Origin: CAYHCE01 sp964355015 | GTDB taxonomy: Bacteria > Cyanobacteriota > Cyanobacteriia > PCC-6307 > Cyanobiaceae | Direction: 5' to 3' | Assembly (NCBI GenBank): GCA_964355015.1 | Contig: CAYHCE010000011.1 | Location: forward strand, 19,817 to 83,816 | Length of the DNA stretch: 64,000 nt | Shown: piece after piece, positions 26,701 through 33,577 of the stretch | How positions within the stretch are numbered: the first letter of the stretch is position 1 | Layout of the letters: every line of letters starts with the position of its first letter | Notes under the pieces: generated by a model | What the model saw: the letters and a program-made list of their open reading frames with translations, nothing else | Told to the model about the DNA's origin: nothing | Databases searched by the model: none | Translations under genes and position numbers: made by a program

Positions 26701-27294
26701 ATCGACCACGTGCTCGCCGGCGGCCACGACGTCAACCTGCTGGTGCTCGACACCGAGGTGTACTCCAACACCGGCGGCCAGATGTCGAAGGCCACGCCCC
26801 GCGGCGCCGTGGCCAAGTTCGCCAGCGGCGGCAAGACCACCGCCAAGAAGGACCTGGGTCTGATGGCGATGTCCTACGGCAACGTCTACGTGGCCAGCGT
26901 GGCGATGGGGGCCCGCGATGAACACACCCTGCGGGTCTTCCTCGAGGCCGAGTCGTTCCCCGGACCCTCCCTGATCCTGGCCTACTCCCATTGCATCGCC
27001 CACGGCATCGACATGGCGAAGGGGATGGCGCAGCAGAAGCAGGCGGTCGACTCCGGCCGCTGGCTGCTCTACCGCCACGACCCGCGCCGCGCCCTGCGGG
27101 GCGAGAACCCCCTGATCGTCGACTCGGGCCCGCCGACGCTGGCGCTGGCGGAGGCGATGGCCAGCGAGAACCGCTTCCGGATGCTGGGCTACAGCCACCC
27201 CGAGCAGGCCCGGGCGCTTGCGCGACAGGCCCAGCAGGAGGTCAGCCAGCGCTGGGCACACTACCGGCAACTGGCCGCACCCCCTGAGCCATGA
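23701..27294 (+). CDS. nifJ: Pyruvate:ferredoxin/flavodoxin oxidoreductase (PFOR)
   Basis: Single-chain PFOR (1197 aa) oxidising pyruvate + CoA to acetyl-CoA + CO2 and reducing ferredoxin or flavodoxin. The N-terminal pyrimidine-binding domain begins TLDGNEAVARVAYRLNEVMA. Two ferredoxin-like sites are CVQCGKCVMVCPHAVI and CTGCALCVEVCPAR. The C-terminal TPP domain has GDGWAYDIGSGGIDHVLAGG and DTEVYSNTGGQMSKATPRG. The ATG at 23701 overlaps the hypC stop. Its place inside the hyp gene series suggests co-expression with the hydrogenase and a role in dark or fermentative metabolism; this is inference. Confidence 0.97.
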   Translation: MSSATLDGNEAVARVAYRLNEVMAIYPITPATPMGEWADAWAAEGRPNLWGTVPAVVEMQSEGGAAGVLHGALQAGALTTTFTASQGLLLMLPNLYRIAGELTATVLHVASRALAGQALSIFGDHGDVMAVRGTGCALLCSASVQEAGDFAAIATLATLRSRLPFLHFFDGFRTSHEIQKVELIDDAQLRALIPAELIAAHRARGLSPDHPVIRGTSQNPDVAFQAREAANPFHDAAPELVQQAMDAFAVLSGRAYRLFEYHGDPAAERVVVLMGSGCETAHETVDALIAAGERVGVLKVRLFRPFSSERLLAALPATVQAVAVLDRCKEPGSAGEPLYLDVSNALRDGWAARTAAAPGTPLPRLLGGRYGLASKEFTPAMVQAVFAALERPGVPNPFSVGIDDDVTHRSLPVDEAFGTETEREFRAILYGLGSDGTVGANKNAIKIIGEGTDLHAQGYFVYDSKKSGSVTVSHLRFGPAPIRSTYLVRRAHLVACHQWDFLGRFDLLAEALPGGTLLLNSPWEAAQLWQRLPRGVQQGIVARGLKLMAIDASAIAREFGLGGRINTVMQTCFFALADVMPLEQALEAIRGAIRHSYGGKGERVVRGNLEAVDAALARLQPVPIGAIGAAEPQPGASDPLAAAPAFVRQVIAPQLARCGDRLPVSALPVDGTFPSGTARWEKRNIAAAIPVWDPDVCVQCGKCVMVCPHAVIRAKVIEPSALEGAPAGFASAPARDHHWAGQSFTLQVAAEDCTGCALCVEVCPARDRAAPRRKAIEMAPQRPLRQAQRAHWEFFLGLPHPDRLELNPLHINQQQLQEPLFEFSGACAGCGETPYIKLATQLFGDRMVVANATGCSSIYGGNLPTTPWSTDGRGRGPAWSNSLFEDNAEFGLGFRLAFDQRRAMAQRLLRELAGWIPAALAEALLDAEQGDEAGIHEQRQRVVELRRLLQSRLAAIATGPEQAARAAAARTLLELADDLVRRSVWMIGGDGWAYDIGSGGIDHVLAGGHDVNLLVLDTEVYSNTGGQMSKATPRGAVAKFASGGKTTAKKDLGLMAMSYGNVYVASVAMGARDEHTLRVFLEAESFPGPSLILAYSHCIAHGIDMAKGMAQQKQAVDSGRWLLYRHDPRRALRGENPLIVDSGPPTLALAEAMASENRFRMLGYSHPEQARALARQAQQEVSQRWAHYRQLAAPPEP

Positions 27295-28328
27295 ACGGTC
27301 CAGACCTCTCCACGACCTACCTCGGCCTTCGCCTGGCCTCGCCGCTGGTGGTGGGCGCCGCCGCCCCCCTGAGCACCGACCCCGAGCTGATCCTTCGCCT
27401 GGCGGAACAGGGGGCCGCCGCCGTGGTGCTCCATTCCCTCTTTCTGGAGCAGATCGAGCGTGACTGGCTGGAATGGGAACACCACCACCAGCACGGCAGC
27501 GAAAGCTTCGCCGAGTCCCTCACCTACCTGCCGCGCATCGAACCCACCCACCTGGGGGTGGAGGGCTACCTGCGCGAGATCGAGACCGCCCGCCGCCGGG
27601 TCGACATCCCGATCATCGCCAGCCTCAACGGCGCCGCCGCCGGCCACTGGGCCGATACGGCCCGGGCGGTGGAGCGCTCGGGCGCAGCGGCGATCGAGCT
27701 CAACCTCTATGCCGTCCCCACCGACCGGGACCTCTGCGCCGCCGACCTCGAGGACACCCAGGTGGAGATCGTCCGCACCGTCTGCGCCGCCACCACCCTG
27801 CCGGTGGCCGTCAAGCTCAGCCCCTGGTACACGAACCTCACCCACCTGAGCCACCGGCTCCACAGCGCCGGAGCCGCTGGGCTGGTGCTGTTCAACCGCT
27901 TCTTCCAGCCCGACATCGACATCGAGACCCTGGAACCCGTCTCGCACCTGCTGCTGAGCACCCCCGCCGACCTGCGGCTGCCGCTGCGCTGGATCGCCCT
28001 GCTGCACGGGCGCGTGCCCCTGGATCTCGCCGCCAGTGGCGGCATCGCCGACGGCACCGACGTGGTGCGGATGGTGATGGTGGGAGCCAGCATCACCATG
28101 GTGGTGTCGGCCCTGCTGCGCCAGGGTCCGCAGCAGCTGCGCACGATGGAGACCGAACTGCGCCGCTGGCTGGAGGAACACGGCTACGCCTCGCTGCAGC
28201 AGCTGCGCGGCTGCATGAGCCAGCAGCACTGCCCGGACCCGGGCGCCTTCGAGCGGGCCCAGTACATGCGCGCCGTCTCTAGCTATCCGTGCCCGCCGGG
28301 ATCGGTCCCGGGGGGCTGGCCCGCTTGA
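27291..28328 (+). CDS. Dihydroorotate dehydrogenase-like flavoprotein
   Basis: FMN-binding TIM-barrel protein (345 aa) of the class annotated as dihydroorotate dehydrogenase-like. Recognisable parts: YLGLRLASPLVVGAAAPLST, IASLNGAAAGHWADTARAVE, AIELNLYAVPTD, VAVKLSPWYTNL, LVLFNRFFQPDID, and DLAASGGIADGTDVVRMVMVG for the phosphate site. The usual DHOD catalytic base region is divergent, so pyrimidine synthesis is unlikely. Relatives are often found beside PFOR genes, as here. It overlaps nifJ by 4 bases and hypD by about 4. The real substrate is unknown. Confidence 0.85.
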   Translation: MNGPDLSTTYLGLRLASPLVVGAAAPLSTDPELILRLAEQGAAAVVLHSLFLEQIERDWLEWEHHHQHGSESFAESLTYLPRIEPTHLGVEGYLREIETARRRVDIPIIASLNGAAAGHWADTARAVERSGAAAIELNLYAVPTDRDLCAADLEDTQVEIVRTVCAATTLPVAVKLSPWYTNLTHLSHRLHSAGAAGLVLFNRFFQPDIDIETLEPVSHLLLSTPADLRLPLRWIALLHGRVPLDLAASGGIADGTDVVRMVMVGASITMVVSALLRQGPQQLRTMETELRRWLEEHGYASLQQLRGCMSQQHCPDPGAFERAQYMRAVSSYPCPPGSVPGGWPA

Positions 28329-29458
28329 GCGTGCAGGACCCCTTCCGACGGCCGGAGACGGTGCACCGGCTGGCGGCGATCCTGCGCACCGAGGTCAGCC
28401 GCCCCTGGACACTGATGGAGGTCTGCGGCGGCCAGACCCACGCGATCCTGCGCCACGGTCTCGACCAGCTGCTGCCGCCGGGACTGGAGCTGATCCATGG
28501 CCCCGGCTGCCCGGTCTGCGTCACGGCGGCGGAGACGATCGACCGGGCGCTGGAGCTGGCGGCCCTGCCGGGGCTGATCCTCTGCTCCTACGGCGACATG
28601 CTGCGGGTGCCGGGCTCCGGGCCCGCCACCCTGCTGCAGGCGCGGGCCGGGGGGGCCGATGTGCGGCTCGTCACCGCGCCCCTCGACGTGCTGACGATCG
28701 CCCGCGCCCACCCGGATCGGCCGGTGGTGTTCTTCGCTGTGGGCTTCGAGACCACCGCTCCCGCCACGGCCCTGCTGGCCCACCAGAGCTGGCGGCAGGG
28801 GCTGACCAACCTCAGCCTGCTGGTCTGCCATGTGCGGGTGCCACCGGCGATGGAGGCGATCCTGGCGGAGCCGGAGGGCCGCGTGCAGGGGTTCCTGGCG
28901 GCCGGCCATGTCTGCAGCGTGATGGGCGGCGCGGAGTACGGCCCGATCGCGACGCGCCACGGCGTGCCGATCGTGATCACCGGCTTCGAGCCGGTGGATC
29001 TGCTCGACGGCCTGCTGCGCTGCGTGCGCCAGCTGGAGCGGGGCGAGGCACGACTGGAGGACGCCTATCCCCGGGCGAACGGAGCCGGCGGCAACGCTGC
29101 CGCCCGCGCCCTGATCGCACGGGTCTTCCGCCAGGCACCGCAGCGCTGGCGCGGTCTGGGGCTGCTGCCGGCCAGTGGTCTGCGCCTGCGCCCCCCCTAC
29201 GACGCCCTCGACGCGGAGGCACGCTTCCCGCCCGGCCCTGCCACCGCTGCGCCGACCGCTGAAGCCGGTGGCTGCATCAGCGGCCGGGTGCTGCAGGGCC
29301 TGGCCCGTCCCACCGACTGCCCCAGCTTCGGCCGGGGCTGCACGCCGGAGCGCCCCCTGGGCGCTCCGATGGTGTCGGCGGAGGGAGCCTGTGCGGCCTA
29401 CTGGCGCTACCGGGGCCCCGCCCCCACCCCGGTGCCCCGACTCCGGCACCCGTCCTGA
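28325..29458 (+). CDS. hypD: Hydrogenase maturation factor HypD
   Basis: [4Fe-4S] scaffold protein (377 aa) that assembles the Fe(CN)2CO group with HypC. Motifs in order: CGGQTHAILRHGL, HGPGCPVCVT, FAVGFETTAPATALL, CHVRVPPAMEAIL, ITGFEPVDLLDG. The C-terminal cluster-binding cysteines lie in GGCISG, DCPSFGRGC and EGACAAYW. The start is uncertain: a TTG at 28325 overlaps the upstream stop, a GTG lies at 28331 and another GTG at 28289. I prefer 28325 for its coupling and spacing to a G-rich stretch. Confidence 0.94.
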   Translation: MSVQDPFRRPETVHRLAAILRTEVSRPWTLMEVCGGQTHAILRHGLDQLLPPGLELIHGPGCPVCVTAAETIDRALELAALPGLILCSYGDMLRVPGSGPATLLQARAGGADVRLVTAPLDVLTIARAHPDRPVVFFAVGFETTAPATALLAHQSWRQGLTNLSLLVCHVRVPPAMEAILAEPEGRVQGFLAAGHVCSVMGGAEYGPIATRHGVPIVITGFEPVDLLDGLLRCVRQLERGEARLEDAYPRANGAGGNAAARALIARVFRQAPQRWRGLGLLPASGLRLRPPYDALDAEARFPPGPATAAPTAEAGGCISGRVLQGLARPTDCPSFGRGCTPERPLGAPMVSAEGACAAYWRYRGPAPTPVPRLRHPS

Positions 29459-29467
29459 TCCTGAACC

Positions 29468-30520
29468 GTGCAGCCGATCGAAAGCGTCCCCTGCCCCATC
29501 CCCCTCGACGACGGACCCACCGTGCTGCTGGGCCATGGCGGCGGCGGCCTGCTCAGCCAGCGGTTGCTCGATCAGGTGCTGCTGCCCGCCTTCGGCCCTG
29601 CCGACGGGGTGACCCTCGACGCCGCCTTGCTGGACACCGCCCTGCTCAACCCCACCGGCGCCGGCGGAACCCTCGCCTTCACCACCGACGCCTACGTGGT
29701 GCGCCCCCTGGAATTCCCGGGGGGAGACATCGGCCGGCTGGCCGTGTTCGGAACCGTCAACGACCTGGCCATGGTGGGCGCCACCCCGCTGGCCCTCAGC
29801 CTCAGCCTGATCCTGGAGGAGGGTCTGGCGATGGACACCCTGCGGCGACTGGTGGCCTCGATCCGCAACGCGGCGGCGCTCTGCGGGGTGGCGATTCTGA
29901 CCGGCGACACCAAGGTGGTGGAACGGGGCAAGGGCGACGGCCTCTACATCACCACCGCCGGAATCGGCCGGATCGGGCCGGGGCCGGCGATCGGGCCCCG
30001 GGCCATGCGACCCGGCGACGCGATCCTGGTGAGCGGCGATCTGGGCCGGCACGGTGTGGCGATCCTGGCAGCGCGGCAGGAGCTGGGATTCAGCACGGCC
30101 CTGGAAAGCGATCTGGCGTCGCTGCAGGAACCGGTGCAGGCCTTGCTGTCGGCCGGCCTGGAGGTGCATGCCCTGCGGGATCTCACCCGGGGAGGCCTGG
30201 CCAGTGCCCTGCACGAGCTCAGCCGCGCCGCCGGGCTGGGGGCGCTGGTGCGGGAAGCGGCGGTGCCGATCGCGCCGGAGGTGAACGGCGCCTGCGAGCT
30301 GCTGGGTCTCGACCCCCTGGCGATGGCCAACGAGGGGCGCTTCGTGCTGATGCTGCCCCAGGCCCAGGCCGTGCCGGCCCTGTCGCTGCTGCGGCGCTTT
30401 CAGCCCACGGCCGCGCATATCGGCCGGGTGGAGGGCAGCGGCGTGGTGCTCGAGACCGATCTGGGTCTGCGCCGCCCCCTGGAGCTGGGGCGCGGCGAAC
30501 AGCTGCCGCGCATCTGCTGA
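29468..30520 (+). CDS. hypE: Hydrogenase maturation factor HypE
   Basis: ATP-dependent dehydratase (350 aa) of the PurM/AIR-synthase fold that converts the thiocarboxamide on its C-terminal Cys to thiocyanate. The mature C-terminus is PRIC, with the modified Cys at residue 350. N-terminal sequence VLLGHGGGGLLSQRLLDQ and TLAFTTDAYVVRPLEFPGGD fit the family, as does ILTGDTKVVERGKGDG. The start is a GTG at 29468. It is the last gene of the unbroken hoxE-hypE array. Confidence 0.96.
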   Translation: MQPIESVPCPIPLDDGPTVLLGHGGGGLLSQRLLDQVLLPAFGPADGVTLDAALLDTALLNPTGAGGTLAFTTDAYVVRPLEFPGGDIGRLAVFGTVNDLAMVGATPLALSLSLILEEGLAMDTLRRLVASIRNAAALCGVAILTGDTKVVERGKGDGLYITTAGIGRIGPGPAIGPRAMRPGDAILVSGDLGRHGVAILAARQELGFSTALESDLASLQEPVQALLSAGLEVHALRDLTRGGLASALHELSRAAGLGALVREAAVPIAPEVNGACELLGLDPLAMANEGRFVLMLPQAQAVPALSLLRRFQPTAAHIGRVEGSGVVLETDLGLRRPLELGRGEQLPRIC

Positions 30521-30553
30521 GAAGACCGGGCCTGGTCGTCCCCCTGATCGGTC

Positions 30554-30862
30554 CTAGTCGTCCTTGCCGCCGGCGAGTGCGTCATCGGCGGCGTAGGGAT
30601 CGAACTCGTCCCAACCGGGGCTGGCCGCCTCAAACAGCCCGAAGCGGGCCGCCTCATCGTTCAACAGCGTGGCCCCCTCCGGTCGGGTGTCGCAGGTGAT
30701 CCCTCCCCCGCTGCTGGGGGCGCAGTCCTGCAGACGCACATCGGCCCGGGCGGGGACGGCAGCGGGGCCGAGAGCCGCCAGCAGTGCGCTGGCCAGGCCA
30801 AGAGCAAGGGTCAGCACGGCGAACGGGCTGGGAGGATGGATCAGGTTCACCCGAGCAGCCAT
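30554..30862 (-). CDS. Small putative secreted protein, hypothetical
   Basis: 102-residue protein with a likely Sec signal peptide (residues 1-40: basic start, hydrophobic LALGLASALLAALGPAAVPA, then ARA as a probable cleavage site). The predicted mature part is short and acidic, with two cysteines (DCAPSSGGGITC) and an Asp-rich end. I recognise no family. Its ATG shares bases with the opposite-strand ATG of the next gene (CATG palindrome), an unusual head-to-head arrangement, so at least one of the two starts may be misplaced. Confidence 0.55.
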   Translation of the reverse strand: MAARVNLIHPPSPFAVLTLALGLASALLAALGPAAVPARADVRLQDCAPSSGGGITCDTRPEGATLLNDEAARFGLFEAASPGWDEFDPYAADDALAGGKDD

Positions 30863-30977
30863 GTACACCGACTGGACAGCCGTGATCCTGCTTCTGCTCA
30901 CCGCCCTGCCCCTGGGCGTGGTGGTGGCCACGGCCGCCTTCTTCATCTGGCGCCAGAAGAAGCTCACGCGGCGCTGA
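30861..30977 (+). CDS. 38-residue single-helix membrane protein
   Basis: Micro-protein MYTDWTAVILLLLTALPLGV... with one strong transmembrane helix (residues ~6-29) and a basic C-terminus (WRQKKLTRR). The size and topology resemble low-molecular-weight subunits of photosynthetic or NDH complexes, but it does not match the PetG, PetN, PsbM, PsbX, PsbY or PsaM sequences I know. Its start overlaps the divergent start of the upstream gene. Its 3' end overlaps the convergent zinc-finger gene by 14 bases. Confidence 0.5.
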   Translation: MYTDWTAVILLLLTALPLGVVVATAAFFIWRQKKLTRR

Positions 30978-31248
30978 GGTCCTCGCCGCGATCCTGAAGC
31001 CTGAGCAGGTCCTGGCGCTGCAGCAGGTCCCGCAAGGAGCTGTCCGACAGCGGGCTGGCCACACTGCCCTGACCGAGACAGTCGAGGCAGGTGCGGAAGC
31101 GATGGCCGCCCATGCGGAGGACGCCGCTGCCGCCGCAATGGGCGCAGGGCCGACTCTGCTGCGCCAACGGCGCAGGGGACGGGGCCGGCAGGGTCAGCAC
31201 CAGCGGGGGGGTGGAGCCGGTCTGGGTGGTGTGTTGGATGCGGGACAC
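30964..31248 (-). CDS. Small DnaJ-type zinc-finger protein
   Basis: 94-residue protein from a GTG at 31248. Its core is two CxxCxGxG-like motifs, CAHCGGSG and CLDCLGQG, 16 residues apart, as in the cysteine-rich domain of DnaJ and in small cyanobacterial DnaJ-like zinc proteins. The C-terminal part has Leu/Arg-rich helical sequence (DSSLRDLLQRQDLLRL). There is no J domain. A chaperone or thiol role is possible but unproven. It lies downstream of gluQ on the same strand, about 70 bases away. Confidence 0.6.
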   Translation of the reverse strand: MSRIQHTTQTGSTPPLVLTLPAPSPAPLAQQSRPCAHCGGSGVLRMGGHRFRTCLDCLGQGSVASPLSDSSLRDLLQRQDLLRLQDRGEDLSAA

Positions 31249-31315
31249 GAACGGGAACTCCCGTGCAGTTCCTCCACTGTGATCGGAGCGGGCCCGGCTG
31301 ATCCCGAATCCTTCC

Positions 31316-32284
31316 TTAAGAGATTGCCCGCAGCCGCTGCCGCAGGCTCTCCAGGCTGAGTTGCTGCGCCAGCTCGGCGGCGCTGATCCGGCTGCCGGAG
31401 GGCACAAGGTTCAGGCTGGCCGCCAGCCGGCCGATCACCGCCGCCGGATCCAGGCCCTGCTGCTGCATCGCCTCCAGCCCCTCGCCTCCCTCCCGCTTGG
31501 CCAGCCGCTCGCCATCGGGGTCGCACCAGAGGGGAACGTGCCAGGTGCATGGCGGCATGCCGCCCAGCCGTCGCATCACCGCAACCTGGGGCGCGGTGGA
31601 GCGCCACAGGTCGGCACCCCGCACCACGGTGCCGATGCCGAGGAGGAGTTCGTCCACCGCGGTGGTCAGGTGATAGGCAAGGAAGCCGTCGGCACGGCGC
31701 AGCACCACGTCGCCGACGTCCGCCGCGGCATCGAGGCAGCCCGGAGGGCCGATCGCCTCCTCCCACTGCAACGGCCCGGGCTCGAGCCTCAGGCGCCAGC
31801 TGGGCAGACGACCCTGCTCGGGTCCCCAGGCGGCTGGAGCCTGCCGGCAGGTGCCCGGGTAGACGGGCCAGCCACCGTGGGGGGCGGACAGATCGGCCAG
31901 CAGGCGCCGGCTGCAGCGGCAGGGATAGAGAAGACCGGCCCGGCGCAGGGCCGAGAGCACCGTGGCGTAGAGGCCGGTGCGTTCGCTCTGCCGCAGCACC
32001 GGGCCGTCCCAGTTCAGGCCCAGCCAGCCAAGATCCCGCTCGATCGACGCCAGCGCACCGCTGCGGTTGCGGGGCGTGTCGAGATCGTCGATGCGGAGCA
32101 GGAACTCCCCACCGCTGAGTCGGGCCTGCAGCCAGGCCAGCAGGGCTGTGCGCAGGTTGCCGCGGTGCAGGCTGCCGGTGGGAGAGGGGGCGAACCGGCC
32201 ACGGAGGCCCTGGATCCGCAGCTGCTCACCCCGCTCGAGCAGCCTCTCGAGGTGGCGGGGCAGGGGAATCGGAGCGAGGCTCAG
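31316..32284 (-). CDS. gluQ: Glutamyl-Q tRNA(Asp) synthetase, probable CTG start
   Basis: Truncated glutamyl-tRNA-synthetase paralogue that attaches Glu to queuosine in tRNA-Asp. Signature sequence: GRFAPSPTGSLHRGNLRTAL at the ATP site, FLLRIDDLDTPRNR, zinc-type cysteines in PCRCSRRL and YPGTCRQA, and the KMSKS-like ERLAKREGG. The frame is continuous, but no ATG, GTG or TTG exists upstream of the essential GRFAPSPTG segment. The best candidate is a CTG at 32284 that overlaps the hup stop as CTGA, giving 322 residues. The first standard start (GTG at 31999) would remove the active site. Confidence 0.85.
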   Translation of the reverse strand: MSLAPIPLPRHLERLLERGEQLRIQGLRGRFAPSPTGSLHRGNLRTALLAWLQARLSGGEFLLRIDDLDTPRNRSGALASIERDLGWLGLNWDGPVLRQSERTGLYATVLSALRRAGLLYPCRCSRRLLADLSAPHGGWPVYPGTCRQAPAAWGPEQGRLPSWRLRLEPGPLQWEEAIGPPGCLDAAADVGDVVLRRADGFLAYHLTTAVDELLLGIGTVVRGADLWRSTAPQVAVMRRLGGMPPCTWHVPLWCDPDGERLAKREGGEGLEAMQQQGLDPAAVIGRLAASLNLVPSGSRISAAELAQQLSLESLRQRLRAIS

Positions 32285-32556
32285 CCCTGGACCCGATCCT
32301 TGAACAGCTTGCCGGCGGTGAAGGCGGGCACGCGCTTGGCGGGAATCTTGATCTTCTCGCCGGTCTTGGGATTGAGACCCTGGCGGGCGGATCGCTCGCG
32401 CGCTTCGAAGGATCCGAAGCCCAGAATCGAGACCTTCTTGCCCTCCACCACAGAATCGATGATCGTTTCGATCGCCGCGTCCACCACCTGGGAGACGTCG
32501 GTTTTGGTGAGCTCGGTGCGAGCCGCAACGAGATTAACGAGATCAGCTTTGTTCAT
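32281..32556 (-). CDS. hup: DNA-binding protein HU
   Basis: Histone-like nucleoid protein (91 aa), a dimer that bends DNA. The sequence MNKADLVNLVAARTELTKTD starts the fold. The beta-arm region follows GFGSFEARERSARQGLNPKT, and the end is RVPAFTAGKLFKDRVQG. The ATG at 32556 is the conserved start. It is the first gene of a leftward unit; its stop overlaps the proposed gluQ start. The 226 bases upstream are gene-free and should hold its promoter. Confidence 0.97.
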   Translation of the reverse strand: MNKADLVNLVAARTELTKTDVSQVVDAAIETIIDSVVEGKKVSILGFGSFEARERSARQGLNPKTGEKIKIPAKRVPAFTAGKLFKDRVQG

Positions 32557-32782
32557 CGGAACGGAAATCTGTGAAGTGCGGGAGCTGGTTGGAGCGTAAG
32601 GATCACCCTCCCGCCGGCGGTGGAGCGGTGGAGCGGGCCGGCTGGAGTGGAGCGGGCCCATCGGGTTCAGCGCGCCAATCGTATGGGGGAAGAGGGAACC
32701 GGGCAACCGAAACCGCCGTCTTGGCAACGGTTTTGCCCTGAATTGGCGCCGATTGTCCAGAAAACCGGTCCATTTGCCGCCC

Positions 32783-33514
32783 CTAGATCCGCTCGAGCAG
32801 CGCCCGGCCCGCCGGAATCAGCTTCTCCCCCCGCAGGGCGCCCAGCCCGGCTCCGCTGGCGATCCAGCGCGGCGACCGCGGCGGCAGCCAGCGCCGCAAC
32901 CGCTCGATACTGCGCTGCTGCCGCGGCCAGTGGAAGGTGCGGGCCGTGCGCAGGGGAACCGCCTCGGCCGGAGCGCTGGGCACCAGCAGGCGTCCGCAGA
33001 ACAGCACGTCGATCGCGCCACCGGCGTGGACCACGCAGGAGCCTGGTGTCGGCCCGGGGGTCCAGAGCAGACGCACCCGATCGGACAACTCCAGCTCCGC
33101 GGCGAAGCTGCTCAGGCGAGCGACCCCCGGCAGCAGGTAGGCCTCCTGTTCCTGCACGAGCACCGGCCAGTCGAGGGCCTCCTGCCAGCGCCGGCAGCGG
33201 CCATGCCCCTCGCGGCTGGTGAACAGCAGCTGACCGCCGTCCCGGCCGGCCGCGGATCCCGCCGGGGAACCGCCCAGCGGCGAGTCGGGGGTTTCCCCGC
33301 GCAGAAAGGCCAGATTCGCCACCGTGAAGCCGGGAGCGTCGATCAGCAGGGCCGGCCGACCCGGCTGGGCCAGCAGCCAGGCGGTGCCACCCCGGCTGTC
33401 GCGGCTGGGGGCAAACACCCACAGACCGGGCAGCACCGGCCGGGGCGGGCGTCCCGCTTCCGGCCCCATCGGCGGGTCTCCCGGCAGGGCCATCGAGCTG
33501 GAATCCGCCTGCAT
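32783..33514 (-). CDS. Metallo-beta-lactamase-fold hydrolase-like protein
   Basis: 243-residue protein with the overall pattern of an MBL-fold hydrolase: GLWVFAPSRDSRGGTAWLL, PALLIDAPGFTVANLAFL, FTSREGHGRCRRWQ, LLWTPGPTPGSCVVH and GAIDVLFCGRLLV. The classical HxHxDH motif is replaced by TSREGHGR, so most zinc ligands are missing and activity is doubtful. The start at 33514 is favoured by an AGGAGG four bases upstream; an ATG-like start at 33541 is possible. It is divergent from glgX, 63 bases away. Confidence 0.75.
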   Translation of the reverse strand: MQADSSSMALPGDPPMGPEAGRPPRPVLPGLWVFAPSRDSRGGTAWLLAQPGRPALLIDAPGFTVANLAFLRGETPDSPLGGSPAGSAAGRDGGQLLFTSREGHGRCRRWQEALDWPVLVQEQEAYLLPGVARLSSFAAELELSDRVRLLWTPGPTPGSCVVHAGGAIDVLFCGRLLVPSAPAEAVPLRTARTFHWPRQQRSIERLRRWLPPRSPRWIASGAGLGALRGEKLIPAGRALLERI

Positions 33515-33577
33515 CCGACCTCCTTGGACCTGAGCAACCATCTCCCACTAGCTTGAAGGGGCCGATCAGCCGAGCCC

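Noticed and set aside
28283..30418. Long minus-strand open frame antisense to hypD and hypE
   Set aside because: Both plus-strand genes are secure by motif; the antisense frame has no recognisable fold.
32783..33514. Calling this gene an active zinc metallo-hydrolase
   Set aside because: The HxHxDH zinc motif is not present; only the overall fold pattern is retained.
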